Shown: in pieces, positions 32,948-41,897 of the stretch | Numbering within the stretch: position 1 is the stretch's first letter | How the letters are laid out: each line of letters starts with the position of its first letter | Source of the DNA: Daejeonella sp. | GTDB lineage: Bacteria > Bacteroidota > Bacteroidia > Sphingobacteriales > Sphingobacteriaceae | Length of the DNA: 64,000 nucleotides | Reading direction: 5' to 3' | NCBI RefSeq assembly: GCF_017495225.1 | Contig: NZ_JAFEIG010000023.1 | Location: 55,738 to 119,737 of the forward strand | Program-made: the position numbers and the translations under genes | The notes under the pieces: generated by a model | What the model was told of the DNA's origin: nothing | Seen by the model: only the letters and a program-made list of their open reading frames with translations | Database searches by the model: none

Positions 32948-34609
32948 TTAAACCTTGATAGGAATCATTAACTGCACGTTAAGTCCGCCACTTGTACTGG
33001 TTCCAAAATTAATATTACCATTTATGCTATTAATACGGTTTCCCGTATTTGATAAACCATTCTTAAATTTTATGCCATTGGAGATTCCAATGCCATTATC
33101 TGTGTAATAAATAAAAATTTTATTGCCTTTGAGTTCAAATCTGATGGCTACATGAGTCGCACGACTGTGTTTTCTCATGTTTACCATTAACTCTTGAAGC
33201 ACCTGTTTTATCTCAAATTGATCTTCTGCTGGCATATATTTCCAGAGTTCATTCGTATTTCCAACAATCACCACTTTGGTTTCTTCAGAAGCAAATGAGA
33301 CTAATAATTCGCGGATTGAGTTTTCAAAATTACTTTCATCAGCTGCTTTCGCTAAAACTTCATAAGAAATATCTCGGGAGCGCTCATAAAGCGATTCCAT
33401 TTTATCAAGTATTTGTTCTTGGGCAATCTCTTTGCTGTTTTCAATCTCGGTCATTATTTGATAAATGCCATTGGCTACTACATCATGTACCTTTTTTGAT
33501 GTTTTTAATTGGCCAGCTTGAATGGCATTTTGAGCTTCAAGCTCTAAACGTTTTGCACGTCTTTTATACCAAATAATGGATAGAAAAGCTCCTCCAATTA
33601 ATAAAATGCTAAGCGAAACAATCCATATATTACGAATAGTGGCCTTTCGCTGTAATAATAAATTATCTGCCTTATGTCTTTCTGTTTCGTAGCGAATGAG
33701 GGCAAATTGGTTTTTGGCATTGTTTCTTAATGTTTGAATACTGTCTGACAATTGGCGGTATTGAGCAAAGTATCTCTTTGAATTTTGGTCATCACTTAAT
33801 GAAACAAGCTTTTTAAGACATTCGAGAAGGTCATCTGGACTATCAAGACTGTATACCATTTGATGCCATTGTTTCGCAAAGTATAGAGCACTATCGGGAC
33901 GAGTTTTAAGGTAAAAATCTGTAAGATGATCGTAGCTATTGTTTTCGCCCAATTTATCTTTTTCTTTAATTCGGATACTTAATCCTTGTCTAAGTTCTGT
34001 AGATGCATCGTAACTTGGGTTTTGAAGCCATTTGGCACTTGCATAGTTTGTAAGTATTCTAGCATAATCCACAGGATTTTTCTCCTGACTAATTATACTT
34101 TTAAAAATAGGAATTGCAACATCGTATTTGCCACTCTTTCGGTAATTATTAGCTATATTATTTTTAATTACCAATATAAATGTAGTATCTGCGGTGAACT
34201 CTAAACTCTTATTATAAAACTCTACTGCTTTATCATATTGCTTTAAACTTGAACTTATAATACCCAATGTATTGTAATTAGATAAGTTATAATTAAAGTG
34301 ATCTGGGTTTTTATCATCTAAAAAGCTAGCTGCATTTAAAGCTAATTCTTGTGCCCCAAAAAAATCGCTCTTATCTGAAGCAATAATAGCCATATTGATC
34401 AAGCATACGGCCGCATTAACACTATCCTTTTCTTGAAGAAGTTCATCCTTAGCTTTATTATAGTAAATGAAAGCAGAATCTTTTTCACCACTATCACGAA
34501 ATTTATATGCTTTTAGAAAAATTGGATTTTTAGATTTTTCTACTTTTTGAGGGTTGGAGCATGCGTAGCAAAATGTAATGAAAAGGATATATAAAAGGGA
34601 ACGATACAT
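32948..34609 (-). CDS. TPR-containing lipoprotein sensor histidine kinase
   Basis: The 553-residue protein has a lipoprotein-type signal (FCYAC, Cys17), then tetratricopeptide repeats (about 35-290), a membrane span at about 329-347, and a cytoplasmic kinase part. The phosphoacceptor His375 lies in KKVHDVVANGIYQ, a HisKA_3-like (NarX type) motif. The ATPase domain has its N-box in QELMVNMRKHS and G1 in DNGIGIS. The TPR sensor on the outside suggests recognition of a protein or peptide. The gene is co-transcribed with the response regulator 5 bp downstream. Similar TPR kinases are common in Bacteroidota. Confidence 0.92.
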   Translation of the reverse strand: MYRSLLYILFITFCYACSNPQKVEKSKNPIFLKAYKFRDSGEKDSAFIYYNKAKDELLQEKDSVNAAVCLINMAIIASDKSDFFGAQELALNAASFLDDKNPDHFNYNLSNYNTLGIISSSLKQYDKAVEFYNKSLEFTADTTFILVIKNNIANNYRKSGKYDVAIPIFKSIISQEKNPVDYARILTNYASAKWLQNPSYDASTELRQGLSIRIKEKDKLGENNSYDHLTDFYLKTRPDSALYFAKQWHQMVYSLDSPDDLLECLKKLVSLSDDQNSKRYFAQYRQLSDSIQTLRNNAKNQFALIRYETERHKADNLLLQRKATIRNIWIVSLSILLIGGAFLSIIWYKRRAKRLELEAQNAIQAGQLKTSKKVHDVVANGIYQIMTEIENSKEIAQEQILDKMESLYERSRDISYEVLAKAADESNFENSIRELLVSFASEETKVVIVGNTNELWKYMPAEDQFEIKQVLQELMVNMRKHSRATHVAIRFELKGNKIFIYYTDNGIGISNGIKFKNGLSNTGNRINSINGNINFGTSTSGGLNVQLMIPIKV

Positions 34610-34689
34610 ATGAATAAAATTTTATCCAATTTATACAATTCGCCGTAGTTTTTTCAATTTGATATATTAATGATTTTTTAAACAAAAAT

Positions 34690-34717
34690 GGGCGCATTAA
34701 TTTTTATCAATGCGCCC
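34690..34717 (-). terminator. Intrinsic terminator of the small peptide gene
   Basis: GGGCGCATT / AATGCGCCC stem; on the minus strand it is followed by ATTTTTGTTT. It lies 12 bp after the stop of the 48-residue frame. Confidence 0.75.
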
Positions 34718-34728
34718 TTTCTATTTAA

Positions 34729-34875
34729 TTATTGTGGTGGAATTTGTTTGTCTCCTCCACCGGTATCCACTATCACATTATCGCTGCCTGTTTGAGCAGT
34801 TGTAGATTCACTTTCATTTGTACTAGCCGTAGGGCTTGACAATCCCAATAGGATTGCAATTAATAACTCAATCAT
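34729..34875 (-). CDS. Short peptide gene (48 aa)
   Basis: The ATG at 34875 opens 48 codons beginning MIELLIAILLGLSSPTAS. The N-terminus is a hydrophobic helix. The rest is Ser/Thr/Asn-rich and ends DTGGGDKQIPPQ. A terminator directly follows the stop, which supports a real transcript. It has no similarity I can name. It might be an exported or membrane-inserted peptide. Confidence 0.5.
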   Translation of the reverse strand: MIELLIAILLGLSSPTASTNESESTTAQTGSDNVIVDTGGGDKQIPPQ

Positions 34876-35218
34876 TTCTTAAAAATTAATAGGTAAATAA
34901 TCTGGCAGGGCCATCCAAACCTTTTCGAAAAGCTTGCTGCATGTTATTCAAGAGGCGCCTCTTAAAATTTTGGGAAGGATTGAGAATTGAAAAGCAGAAT
35001 GGTATCGGTGCTTCCCAAGACACGTCAATTTTTCTACAATTCTTTTCTCGTGGAAACCGATATTGCCTAGGATCGTTTCGGCTTCCAGGAGTAAAATTGC
35101 TGCTAAGACATCTGCTTCATTGTATTTGATTCCAAGGATTCCATAAATTCCTATTGGAATTCCGGAAAAGCATGAAAATTCCTTAGATTCATAAAATTTT
35201 ATTCAAAATTTCTGACAA
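34876..35218. other. Gene-poor stretch with an open frame lacking a start
   Basis: The minus strand is open for about 85 codons between two stops (protein-like segment IKYNEADVLAAILLLEAETI) but has no ATG, GTG or TTG near its beginning. A + strand frame of 62 codons (34941-35129) overlaps it antisense and has no RBS or family. Neither is convincing; a decayed gene is possible. Confidence 0.35.
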
Positions 35219-36091
35219 ATGTTCTCAGATTATAAAGTACAGGTTGTTGATTTTTATAAAAGAAATCGGGTGCTGGGAAAGCTGCCACTGAATTTAATTA
35301 ATCCCACACCAGCTAAGCTAAAAAAGGAATGTCTATTAGTTGTTCAGTCTAGGGGCACTAAAGGAGATATTGCAATTATTCGTCAATTTTTTGGACATCG
35401 CGATGATGAAGATGGCTATCTAAAAGCCATAAAGAATATTGATACCGATAAGTTTAAGCCATTAGTTAATTTTTTAAAGGAACAAACTCAAGATACAGAA
35501 GATAAGAATATCGAATTATTGGCTTGGTTGGTAGATTATAACCCGAGGCCATATCAATTTAGTTTCGAAGGAAATACGACACCTAAAGGCGAGATCATAA
35601 CTATTACAAATGAAATTGAGCCTAAATCAGAACCAATCATCATATTGGGATATGAAATCACATTACCGGCCAAAACTTGGTATCAAACAAAAAATCTAAG
35701 ACTTTTACCTATTTTGCTGATAACAATAATTGCAATCTTTTCATTAAACCAGTACTTGAGCCCAAATTCTATTCTAAGTTTTGGAAAAAATAAAAATCAA
35801 TGTATGTATTGGACAAACGAAGGTTATGCTTCAATAAATTGTGATGAAAAAATGCCACAAGTTCAAATCATTGCTTTGGATGAATCGAAACTTAAGTATT
35901 TCAAGAAGATTACTCGTCCTGATACCTTAACAATATCTGATATCAAAGGAGTTTGGTATTCTAAAATCAATAAGGTTGTTGAACTATATACTTCACCAGG
36001 CAACCACCCTGTGTATACGGACAAGCAGTTAAAGCCATTAACGAAATATATGTTTAATAAATATGTGATAACAGGGCAAATTGAAAAATAG
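35219..36091 (+). CDS. Single-span membrane protein of unknown function
   Basis: The 290-residue protein has a cytoplasmic N-terminal part (about 1-170). This begins like a small helical DNA-binding or adaptor region: NRVLGKLPLNLINPTPAKLKKE. One membrane span follows (about 173-192) and then an extracytoplasmic C-terminal domain with CMYWTNEGYASINCDEK (two Cys near residues 197 and 210). Proteins with this cytosolic part, span and CMYW motif recur in Sphingobacteriaceae without an assigned role. The gene stands alone, 83 bp before a GDSL esterase. Confidence 0.7.
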   Translation: MFSDYKVQVVDFYKRNRVLGKLPLNLINPTPAKLKKECLLVVQSRGTKGDIAIIRQFFGHRDDEDGYLKAIKNIDTDKFKPLVNFLKEQTQDTEDKNIELLAWLVDYNPRPYQFSFEGNTTPKGEIITITNEIEPKSEPIIILGYEITLPAKTWYQTKNLRLLPILLITIIAIFSLNQYLSPNSILSFGKNKNQCMYWTNEGYASINCDEKMPQVQIIALDESKLKYFKKITRPDTLTISDIKGVWYSKINKVVELYTSPGNHPVYTDKQLKPLTKYMFNKYVITGQIEK

Positions 36092-36174
36092 ATAAACATT
36101 ATTTTTGTTTAAATCCCAATATTCCACCTTCCTAATAGGATCCAAATTCCGTATTTTCGTATAAAATAAAAGCC

Positions 36175-36849
36175 ATGAATAAACTCAAAATATATACTTG
36201 TTTGATACTTATAGCACTAATTAGCGCTTGTACCAATGGAGAGGAGAATAAAAAGGAAATCGATAAAAATAATAAATCAGAAGAAAAAAATATAACTAAA
36301 AAGAAAAACATTCTTGTTTTTGGGGATAGTCTTACTGCCGGACTAGGTGTGGAGCCAGAAGAAGCATTTCCCGCATTATTGGGAAATAAAATTGATTCAT
36401 TAGAGCTTGATTATGAGGTGATTAATGGGGGACTTAGTGGCGAAACTTCTGCAGCAGGAAAAGCACGCATCGATTGGCTCTTAAAGGATAAGGTTGATAT
36501 TTTTGTGCTCGAGCTTGGCGCTAATGACGGTTTAAGGGGTATTCCTGTGCTTGAAACTCGTAAAAATTTACAAAGTATCATTGATCAAGTGAAGGCTAAA
36601 TACCCAGACGCGAAATTTGTCATGGTGGGTATGGAAGTCCCGCCCAACATGGGTAAAACTTATGCCTCCGAATTCCGGACAATCTTCCCAGACCTCGCAA
36701 AAAAGAATGATATGACTTTGGTTCCTTTTTTATTGGATCGCGTAGGAGGTGTGCCTGAACTTAATCAAGCAGATGGTATTCACCCAACAGCTGCTGGGCA
36801 TCAAATACTGGCGGATAATGTGTGGAAGGTTTTAAAAGATATTCTATAA
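36175..36849 (+). CDS. GDSL/SGNH lipoprotein esterase (TesA-like)
   Basis: The 224-residue protein has a lipoprotein signal (LISAC, Cys19) and a charged Lys/Glu linker. The SGNH hydrolase domain has block I FGDSLTAGLGVE with nucleophile Ser52, the block II Gly in GGLSGETSA, block III Asn in LGANDGLRG, and block V Asp200/His203 in DGIHPTAAGH. This is the multifunctional lysophospholipase/thioesterase/arylesterase subgroup, here anchored to a membrane in the periplasm. A terminator follows 13 bp after the stop. Confidence 0.94.
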   Translation: MNKLKIYTCLILIALISACTNGEENKKEIDKNNKSEEKNITKKKNILVFGDSLTAGLGVEPEEAFPALLGNKIDSLELDYEVINGGLSGETSAAGKARIDWLLKDKVDIFVLELGANDGLRGIPVLETRKNLQSIIDQVKAKYPDAKFVMVGMEVPPNMGKTYASEFRTIFPDLAKKNDMTLVPFLLDRVGGVPELNQADGIHPTAAGHQILADNVWKVLKDIL

Positions 36850-36861
36850 TTTTTAAAACAA

Positions 36862-36888
36862 AAAAATCCGGAAATTCCGGATTTTTTT
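36862..36888 (+). terminator. Intrinsic terminator of the esterase gene
   Basis: AAAATCCGGAA / TTCCGGATTTT hairpin followed by a T run. Confidence 0.92.
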
Positions 36889-37059
36889 GTTTGTAGCCCT
36901 TTATTAATTCCTCAATTTTTTAAGGGGCAATTCATATCTAACCAATTCAATTATAAGACGCAGGTAAAGCGAATTAGTTGCAAGAAAATGAAAATATTTA
37001 TTTGGGAGAGAAAGGCTAAAGGCTGGTAAGATGACAACACCGAACAGAGGAGCGACCAG

Positions 37060-37222
37060 TTACATTTTTTGCGTCTTAGCGAGAATTAATCTTTTTGTGT
37101 CTCGCAGAGCCGCAAAGCCGCAAAGAAAGAAGGCAATAAAATATAGAAAAGACGGCTGATAAGGTTATAAAATCGACGAAAACCATTTTTATTGAAAAAA
37201 CTTTGCGTCTCTGCGTCTTAGC
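37060..37222. repeat. GCGTCT/CGCAAAG inverted repeat pair
   Basis: CTCGCAGAGCCGCAAAG-type sequence near 37100-37125 pairs with CTTTGCGTCTCTGCGTCTTA at 37201-37220. It belongs to a common REP-like sequence class. No gene overlaps it. Confidence 0.7.
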
Positions 37223-37224
37223 CA

Positions 37225-37550
37225 GGGTTAATTAATGTTATTAAAATCAATATAAATGACGATAAATTGAAATGTAACAAATTTTCAACTGATTGATTTT
37301 ATTTATTGCAATGGATTGAAATTCATTGCTACAAGATGGGTCGTCCCGATGGGACTGGTAAATAGTTCTATACTGGTAAATACATAAAAGAGCCATAGGC
37401 TCGACCCATATTTTAAGGCAGGAATTTATTCCTGTTCTGTAACCATGTGAACGGTAAATGGTTCGTCATTGAAAGGGTTAATTTATGTTATAAAAATCAA
37501 TATAAATAGCCTTAAACTAGCAAAGACATAAATATCAACTGATTGATTAT
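37225..37550. repeat. Palindrome cluster flanked by 250-bp-spaced direct repeats
   Basis: A direct repeat of about 75 bp (GGGTTAAT to CAACTGATTGATT) occurs at 37225-37300 and 37475-37550. Between the copies are three small palindromes: GTCCCGATGGGAC (37343-37355), GAGCCATAGGCTC (37390-37402) and CAGGAATTTATTCCTG (37419-37434). The first two are enclosed by ATGGGTCG (37336) and CGACCCAT (37402-37409). No reading frame lies inside. Confidence 0.8.
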
Positions 37551-37626
37551 TAATGAATTATAAAAAACGTCAATGGTAGAATTAATTTTTTGTTTCTCAA
37601 CTAGAAACAATGTCGCGGAAAAAGAC

Positions 37627-37659
37627 ATAAAAAAAGCCCAAAACGTTAATTTTGGGCTT
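37627..37659 (-). terminator. Intrinsic terminator of the azurin gene
   Basis: On the minus strand, AAGCCCAAAA / TTTTGGGCTT is followed by a T run, 22 bp after the azurin stop. Confidence 0.92.
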
Positions 37660-37680
37660 CTCAAATCAAAATTTTTCGAT

Positions 37681-38184
37681 TTATTGAACGTAGAAATTAC
37701 CTTTCATCATACCACTATGACCAGGGAATGTACAGATGAATTCATAAACACCCTTTGCAGGTGCTACAAACTCAATTGTAACAGATTCACCACCACCAAT
37801 TAATTTAGTGTTTGCCAATACTTCAGGAGCTCCAGCAGGGATGTAATCGGTGTCTTTTGCTTGCATTGCTTTAGTTGCAAAGTCAGAAACAATTGTCCCC
37901 TGGGCTAATAATACCCAATTATGACCCATAGCTTCTTTAGCTAATTTACCAGTATGGTTAAGTGTCAACTTAACAATCTGACCTTCCTTAACTGTAATTT
38001 CAGGCAGATCATATTTCATATCATCACCTGCATTAATGGTAATCGAAACTTCTTTTTCTACTGGCGCAGCTGCAGTTTCTTGACTTGTAGTTTCTGCACT
38101 TGTGGTTTCCGTAGTCTCTGTACCACCACCACAAGAACTCAAAGCAAATAATGCCGAAAAAGCAATTAAACTTAATTTTTTCAT
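37681..38184 (-). CDS. Azurin, lipoprotein blue copper protein
   Basis: The 167-residue protein has a lipoprotein signal (LSSC, Cys18) and a Thr/Ser/Glu-rich linker (about 19-42). The cupredoxin domain matches azurin. Copper ligands are His88 in AMGHNW, Cys151 and His156 in FICTFPGHSGMM, with Met160 axial and the Gly87 carbonyl adjacent. It carries single electrons in the periplasm, for example to terminal oxidases or peroxidases. It is a single-gene unit with its own -7 box and terminator. Confidence 0.96.
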   Translation of the reverse strand: MKKLSLIAFSALFALSSCGGGTETTETTSAETTSQETAAAPVEKEVSITINAGDDMKYDLPEITVKEGQIVKLTLNHTGKLAKEAMGHNWVLLAQGTIVSDFATKAMQAKDTDYIPAGAPEVLANTKLIGGGESVTIEFVAPAKGVYEFICTFPGHSGMMKGNFYVQ

Positions 38185-38216
38185 ATGATTTATGTTTTTA
38201 AATTTTATATAATACT

Positions 38217-38224
38217 CAAAATTA
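38217..38224 (-). promoter_or_regulatory. -7 promoter box of the azurin gene
   Basis: On the minus strand TAATTTTG matches TAnnTTTG, with a start of transcription expected about 28 bp before the azurin ATG. No clear -33 element is visible. Confidence 0.4.
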
Positions 38225-38396
38225 AGGCCTGAAAAATGGAGAATAATCGGCAGATTGTCACATTTAACGAATACTGTTATTTATACTTTATTATGATAAT
38301 TGGAATCTATTTGAGAAACAAATCGCTGTAAATGAAAGCTGGTTGTATGGTAACAGAAGATTAATATACTTATTTATAAATATGATTTGTTGTAAT

Positions 38397-38471
38397 GTAG
38401 GGACAGGTCGCGACCTGTCCACTAACAGAATATTTTTTATTAAAAAAGGACAGGTCACGACCTGTCCCTAC
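38397..38471. repeat. Inverted REP pair with GTAG feet
   Basis: GTAGGGACAGGTCGCGACCTGTCC is followed after an AT spacer by GGACAGGTCACGACCTGTCCCTAC. Each unit is a hairpin with an outer GTAG/CTAC foot, the REP doublet form. The core differs from the REPs near 25 kb. It lies between the azurin promoter region and the kinase stop codon. Confidence 0.88.
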
Positions 38472-38477
38472 GCAAAA

Positions 38478-39812
38478 CTAAACCTTTTCCAATAAATTCG
38501 CGGGGAAAGAAATACCAAATTGAGTACCCTTTTCTAAATCAGATTCTACAGAAATTATTATTTGATGATAATCGGCGATACTTTTAACAATAGATAATCC
38601 AAGTCCGTATCCACCCGAATCTTCTGATTTATTTGCCTTTTTAAAACGATTGAAAATAGTAGAAATTTCTTCTTCAGGAATACCTATCCCACTATCAATC
38701 AAGTCTATAGCATAAGTTCCATCTGCATTTAAGCGATCTTTAATATGTATAAATCCAGATTCTTTATTATAACGAATGGCATTGTTTATCAAATTATAAA
38801 ACATTTGGAAAATAAGATCTCGGTTTATGTTTTTGAGTATGATATCCTTTGAAAGAGAAATTTCTAAACTGATATTTTTTTCGCTAAGTCGGTGACTAAT
38901 TTCATCCGAAATATCTTCAAATAATTCAGAAACCTTTACTGATTCCTTCTTCGTAAATTGATCATTTTCAATTCTAGAAATCAGTAATAAAGAGTGCACA
39001 ATACGCTTAAGTCGGTTCAAGGTTTTTTGCATGCCAATAAGGCGTTCTTGAACTAAATCGCCAATTTCGGACTCACCCATCAGGTTTTCAATTTTATTTT
39101 GCAAAATTCCGATTGGGGTCATCAATTCATGTGATGCATTGGCAGTAAATTCTCTTTCTTTCTCAAAAGCGACATGAATTTGTTCCATCAATTTGATTAA
39201 TGAGTCGTCGAGGAAACGGAAATCGCTTGTGGTGGTTTTAATCGGGACCGTATTTTCATTGAATGGAAACTTCCTATTAATAATTTTGGTCTTAATGATT
39301 TTCACCAATGGCCTTAGAAGGAAACGGGTGTAAAAAAGATCAATAATCAAGGTAATTAGAATCAACCCAAGCAATACATAAGTTGCAATCCTTTGTAGTG
39401 GTCGCTTATATTGGTCGATGGTTTCGATGGTTTTCCCAACTTCCATCAAATAGGTTCCTATTTCAGTATCAAATGAATGAATAAGTACGCGATAGTTTAG
39501 AGTATCTTGCTCAATAATACGTTGATCGGTATAAATGGTATCAAGCTTAAATCCCTGTTCTACAGGCTCTAATGAGATGTATTCCTCTTTCAACATGGTA
39601 TAACTACCATAGCTTTCTTCGCCTTGAAGATAAGAATCAACTCCATTTTTATTAACAACCTCTAGTACTTTCTTTTGTTGCTGTTGAAGGTAATAATCGG
39701 TATAGTTGCTAGCAATTTCCCCAATTAAATAGGGCAAAGTAAGCACGAATAGCAAAACTATAGCAAGCTTTGAGAGGGTAATAAAGAGCGTAAGTTTGCT
39801 AATTAATTTCAA
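38478..39812 (-). CDS. Membrane sensor histidine kinase (HisKA type)
   Basis: The 444-residue protein has a membrane span at about 10-30, a periplasmic region (about 31-140), a second span at about 142-161, and a linker. The HisKA helix has His228 in FTANASHELMTPIG. The ATPase domain has its N-box in FYNLINNAIRYN, G1 DSGIGIP and G2 GGYGLGLSIVK. The partner response regulator is encoded directly upstream, with no gap (39813). Two exported proteins precede the regulator on the same strand and may relate to the signal. Confidence 0.94.
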   Translation of the reverse strand: MKLISKLTLFITLSKLAIVLLFVLTLPYLIGEIASNYTDYYLQQQQKKVLEVVNKNGVDSYLQGEESYGSYTMLKEEYISLEPVEQGFKLDTIYTDQRIIEQDTLNYRVLIHSFDTEIGTYLMEVGKTIETIDQYKRPLQRIATYVLLGLILITLIIDLFYTRFLLRPLVKIIKTKIINRKFPFNENTVPIKTTTSDFRFLDDSLIKLMEQIHVAFEKEREFTANASHELMTPIGILQNKIENLMGESEIGDLVQERLIGMQKTLNRLKRIVHSLLLISRIENDQFTKKESVKVSELFEDISDEISHRLSEKNISLEISLSKDIILKNINRDLIFQMFYNLINNAIRYNKESGFIHIKDRLNADGTYAIDLIDSGIGIPEEEISTIFNRFKKANKSEDSGGYGLGLSIVKSIADYHQIIISVESDLEKGTQFGISFPANLLEKV

Positions 39813-40487
39813 CTATTTTCTGATTTTATATCCTACACCTCTTACCGTTTCGAGCCATTCAACTGCACCGAAAGCTCCTAATTTTTTACGAATATTCTTG
39901 ATATGAACGTCAATATAATTGGAATCATAATCATCATCAACAAAAGAGCCCCAAATATGCTCACTAAGCTGCATTCTGTTTAGCACCCTGTTTTTATGTA
40001 AAAGCAAGTAGCTAAGCAAGTCAAATTCCTTTCGGGTGAGGTCAATCTCATGCGATTGATGTTTAACCGTCCTATTTTGTAGGTCGATCATAAATTCACC
40101 CAATTCTATTTCTTGCGTATTGATATTAAATTTCCTTCTGGAGATTGCCTGCATACGCGATTGCAACTCTAAAAGTGAGAACGGTTTAGGAAGATAATCA
40201 TCAGCCCCTAAATCAAGTCCCAAGATACGATCTTCAATATTTCCACGTGCTGTAAGAATGATATAAGCCGCATCAGGATTAAGCTTTTTTGCCTCTTGAA
40301 GCACTTTTAGTCCGTCGAGATCAGGTAATCCCAAATCCAATAAAACAAAATCATAGGGATTTACACCAAGCATTTCGAGTCCTTTTTTGGCGGTATGTGC
40401 CATATCGCAAAGGTAAAATGCCTTTTTCAGGAAGGCCTCTACTTCATAGGCCAAGGTTTTCTCATCTTCAATTAGCAGTACTTTCAA
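39813..40487 (-). CDS. OmpR-family response regulator
   Basis: The 224-residue protein has a receiver domain with the acidic pocket Glu7/Asp8, phosphoacceptor Asp51 in LLDLGLPDLDG and Lys101 in YLPKPFS. A winged-helix domain (about 130-222) has the typical RKEFDLLSYLLLHKNRVLNR and VRGVGYKIR ends. It regulates transcription in response to the kinase that follows it immediately. The regulon is unknown; the exported beta-rich protein encoded upstream is a plausible member of the same operon. Confidence 0.96.
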   Translation of the reverse strand: MKVLLIEDEKTLAYEVEAFLKKAFYLCDMAHTAKKGLEMLGVNPYDFVLLDLGLPDLDGLKVLQEAKKLNPDAAYIILTARGNIEDRILGLDLGADDYLPKPFSLLELQSRMQAISRRKFNINTQEIELGEFMIDLQNRTVKHQSHEIDLTRKEFDLLSYLLLHKNRVLNRMQLSEHIWGSFVDDDYDSNYIDVHIKNIRKKLGAFGAVEWLETVRGVGYKIRK

Positions 40488-40488
40488 A

Positions 40489-41334
40489 TCAGAATTGGTA
40501 ATAGAAACTTAAATTAAAAAATGAACGTGGCTTTTGCTGTGTATCCGATACGTTTTTCCCTAGGCTAGAAACCTGCCAAGCACCCTCCAACAAATAATTC
40601 TTACGATTATAGCCAAGCAAGAAATTCATATTGTATGAAATCATGTTGAAGCTACTTGCATCCCTTGTGATGGTATAATTTTGATCTCTTGGAGGTGGAT
40701 TGGGGTTATTAGGCATAGTATTCCTATCGCGCTTTACAATGTATTCTTCAAGATAATGCAAGGTGCCTCCTACAAGCTCTAAACCTGGCTCAAAAGAAAT
40801 AAAATCCTTTTCCTTCGATATACTTCCAAGATTAATGGCCTTTGAAGCTGTAAAAGAAAGGAATAAATCGGTTTGTGTTCCAAAAGCGTAATAGGTATTG
40901 AAGCCTGTTTTAATAAAATTTAGATCATAAGCCAATGAAGCACTTATGGTATTTTCGTTTGCTGCACCTAATAATGGCGAATTTTTAGCAAAGAAAGATC
41001 GGCTATAAGCTATGGTTCCATTAAAATTTTTCGCAATCTGCTGTTCTAATCCAGCAGTTAAATCTAATTCAGAAATTAAGGGACCGCCAGCATTTATCAA
41101 TTTGTAAGATCCTACAGAAAAGAAAAGTCCGTTTTTTAAACTCAGAGCCGCATTGTTTAGAAAATAAGGGAGTTTTTGCTCCGCTGTTTGTCCGTAATAA
41201 TTGGCATTATTACCATAAATACCGGCTAGGATAATTGTATTTCTTTTAGGCTCCACTTCAGTAGAATCAACCTGCGAAAAGGCCCTTGAGGCTATAAAAA
41301 ATATTAGTGTTAGAAAAATATACCCTCTATTCAT
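40489..41334 (-). CDS. Exported, probably outer-membrane beta-barrel protein
   Basis: The 281-residue protein has a signal peptide (about residues 1-21, AFSQ). The mature chain is rich in alternating aromatic and small residues in strand-like runs (SFFAKNSPLLGAANENTISA, LFLSFTASKAINLG) and ends in aromatic FYYQF, a typical outer-membrane barrel terminus. The gene ends 1 bp before the regulator start, so it is co-transcribed with the two-component system. No family is recognised. Confidence 0.75.
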   Translation of the reverse strand: MNRGYIFLTLIFFIASRAFSQVDSTEVEPKRNTIILAGIYGNNANYYGQTAEQKLPYFLNNAALSLKNGLFFSVGSYKLINAGGPLISELDLTAGLEQQIAKNFNGTIAYSRSFFAKNSPLLGAANENTISASLAYDLNFIKTGFNTYYAFGTQTDLFLSFTASKAINLGSISKEKDFISFEPGLELVGGTLHYLEEYIVKRDRNTMPNNPNPPPRDQNYTITRDASSFNMISYNMNFLLGYNRKNYLLEGAWQVSSLGKNVSDTQQKPRSFFNLSFYYQF

Positions 41335-41351
41335 ATCTTAATTGGCAAATT

Positions 41352-41744
41352 TTAATGAAATCCTGAAAAGCCCTTTTTGGGGGTGCTCATTGGGATTCTT
41401 CTAATCGGAATGCGATCATTTAATGTTTTAGGTTTCAATTTTGGAATTGATCGTGGCACCTGTTTAATACCCGATTTTTGCCTAATTTTTTGATTATTCC
41501 TGTTAATTTCTTCAATGCGCTTGCTTTCTCCTGGTTTAAGCTCTCCTCCAGGACGCTCCCGATCGTTTTTTTCAGTAACTTTTTTTGCTGGTATTGAATC
41601 TAGGCTCAGGATTATAACATGCTCAAAATCAATCTTTTTAAGCGGTTTAGCTTCAATTTCCTTATCAAAGGCAAATAGATTGGCAAATGGCATGCCAAGC
41701 AAAGCAATAAGGATCATTGTAGTAAAAACTGCTCTCAATTTCAT
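41352..41744 (-). CDS. Small exported basic protein
   Basis: The 130-residue protein has a signal peptide (about residues 1-25). The mature part is Lys/Arg/Pro-rich with low complexity (KPLKKIDFEH, then RPGGELKPGESKRIEEINRN). It ends in a run of basic Pro-containing segments and GFSGFH. It is first in the operon with the barrel protein and the two-component genes. It could be a processed signal protein or an envelope factor. No domain is recognised. Confidence 0.6.
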   Translation of the reverse strand: MKLRAVFTTMILIALLGMPFANLFAFDKEIEAKPLKKIDFEHVIILSLDSIPAKKVTEKNDRERPGGELKPGESKRIEEINRNNQKIRQKSGIKQVPRSIPKLKPKTLNDRIPIRRIPMSTPKKGFSGFH

Positions 41745-41897
41745 CTTTTGTAAAAATACGGAATTTTGGCTCTTTTGAGTTAAGCGATTATCATTCTAAT
41801 CAGTATATCCTTAATCTTAGGATCAAAAAACATGGAGATCTTTAGGTAAATAATAATCTTGGCACAAATGTAGTACTCGAACATGAAGACTTGATGA

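Noticed and set aside
34941..35129. Plus-strand 62-codon frame as a gene
   Set aside because: No ribosome-binding context, no recognisable domain, and it lies antisense to another open stretch; composition looks accidental.
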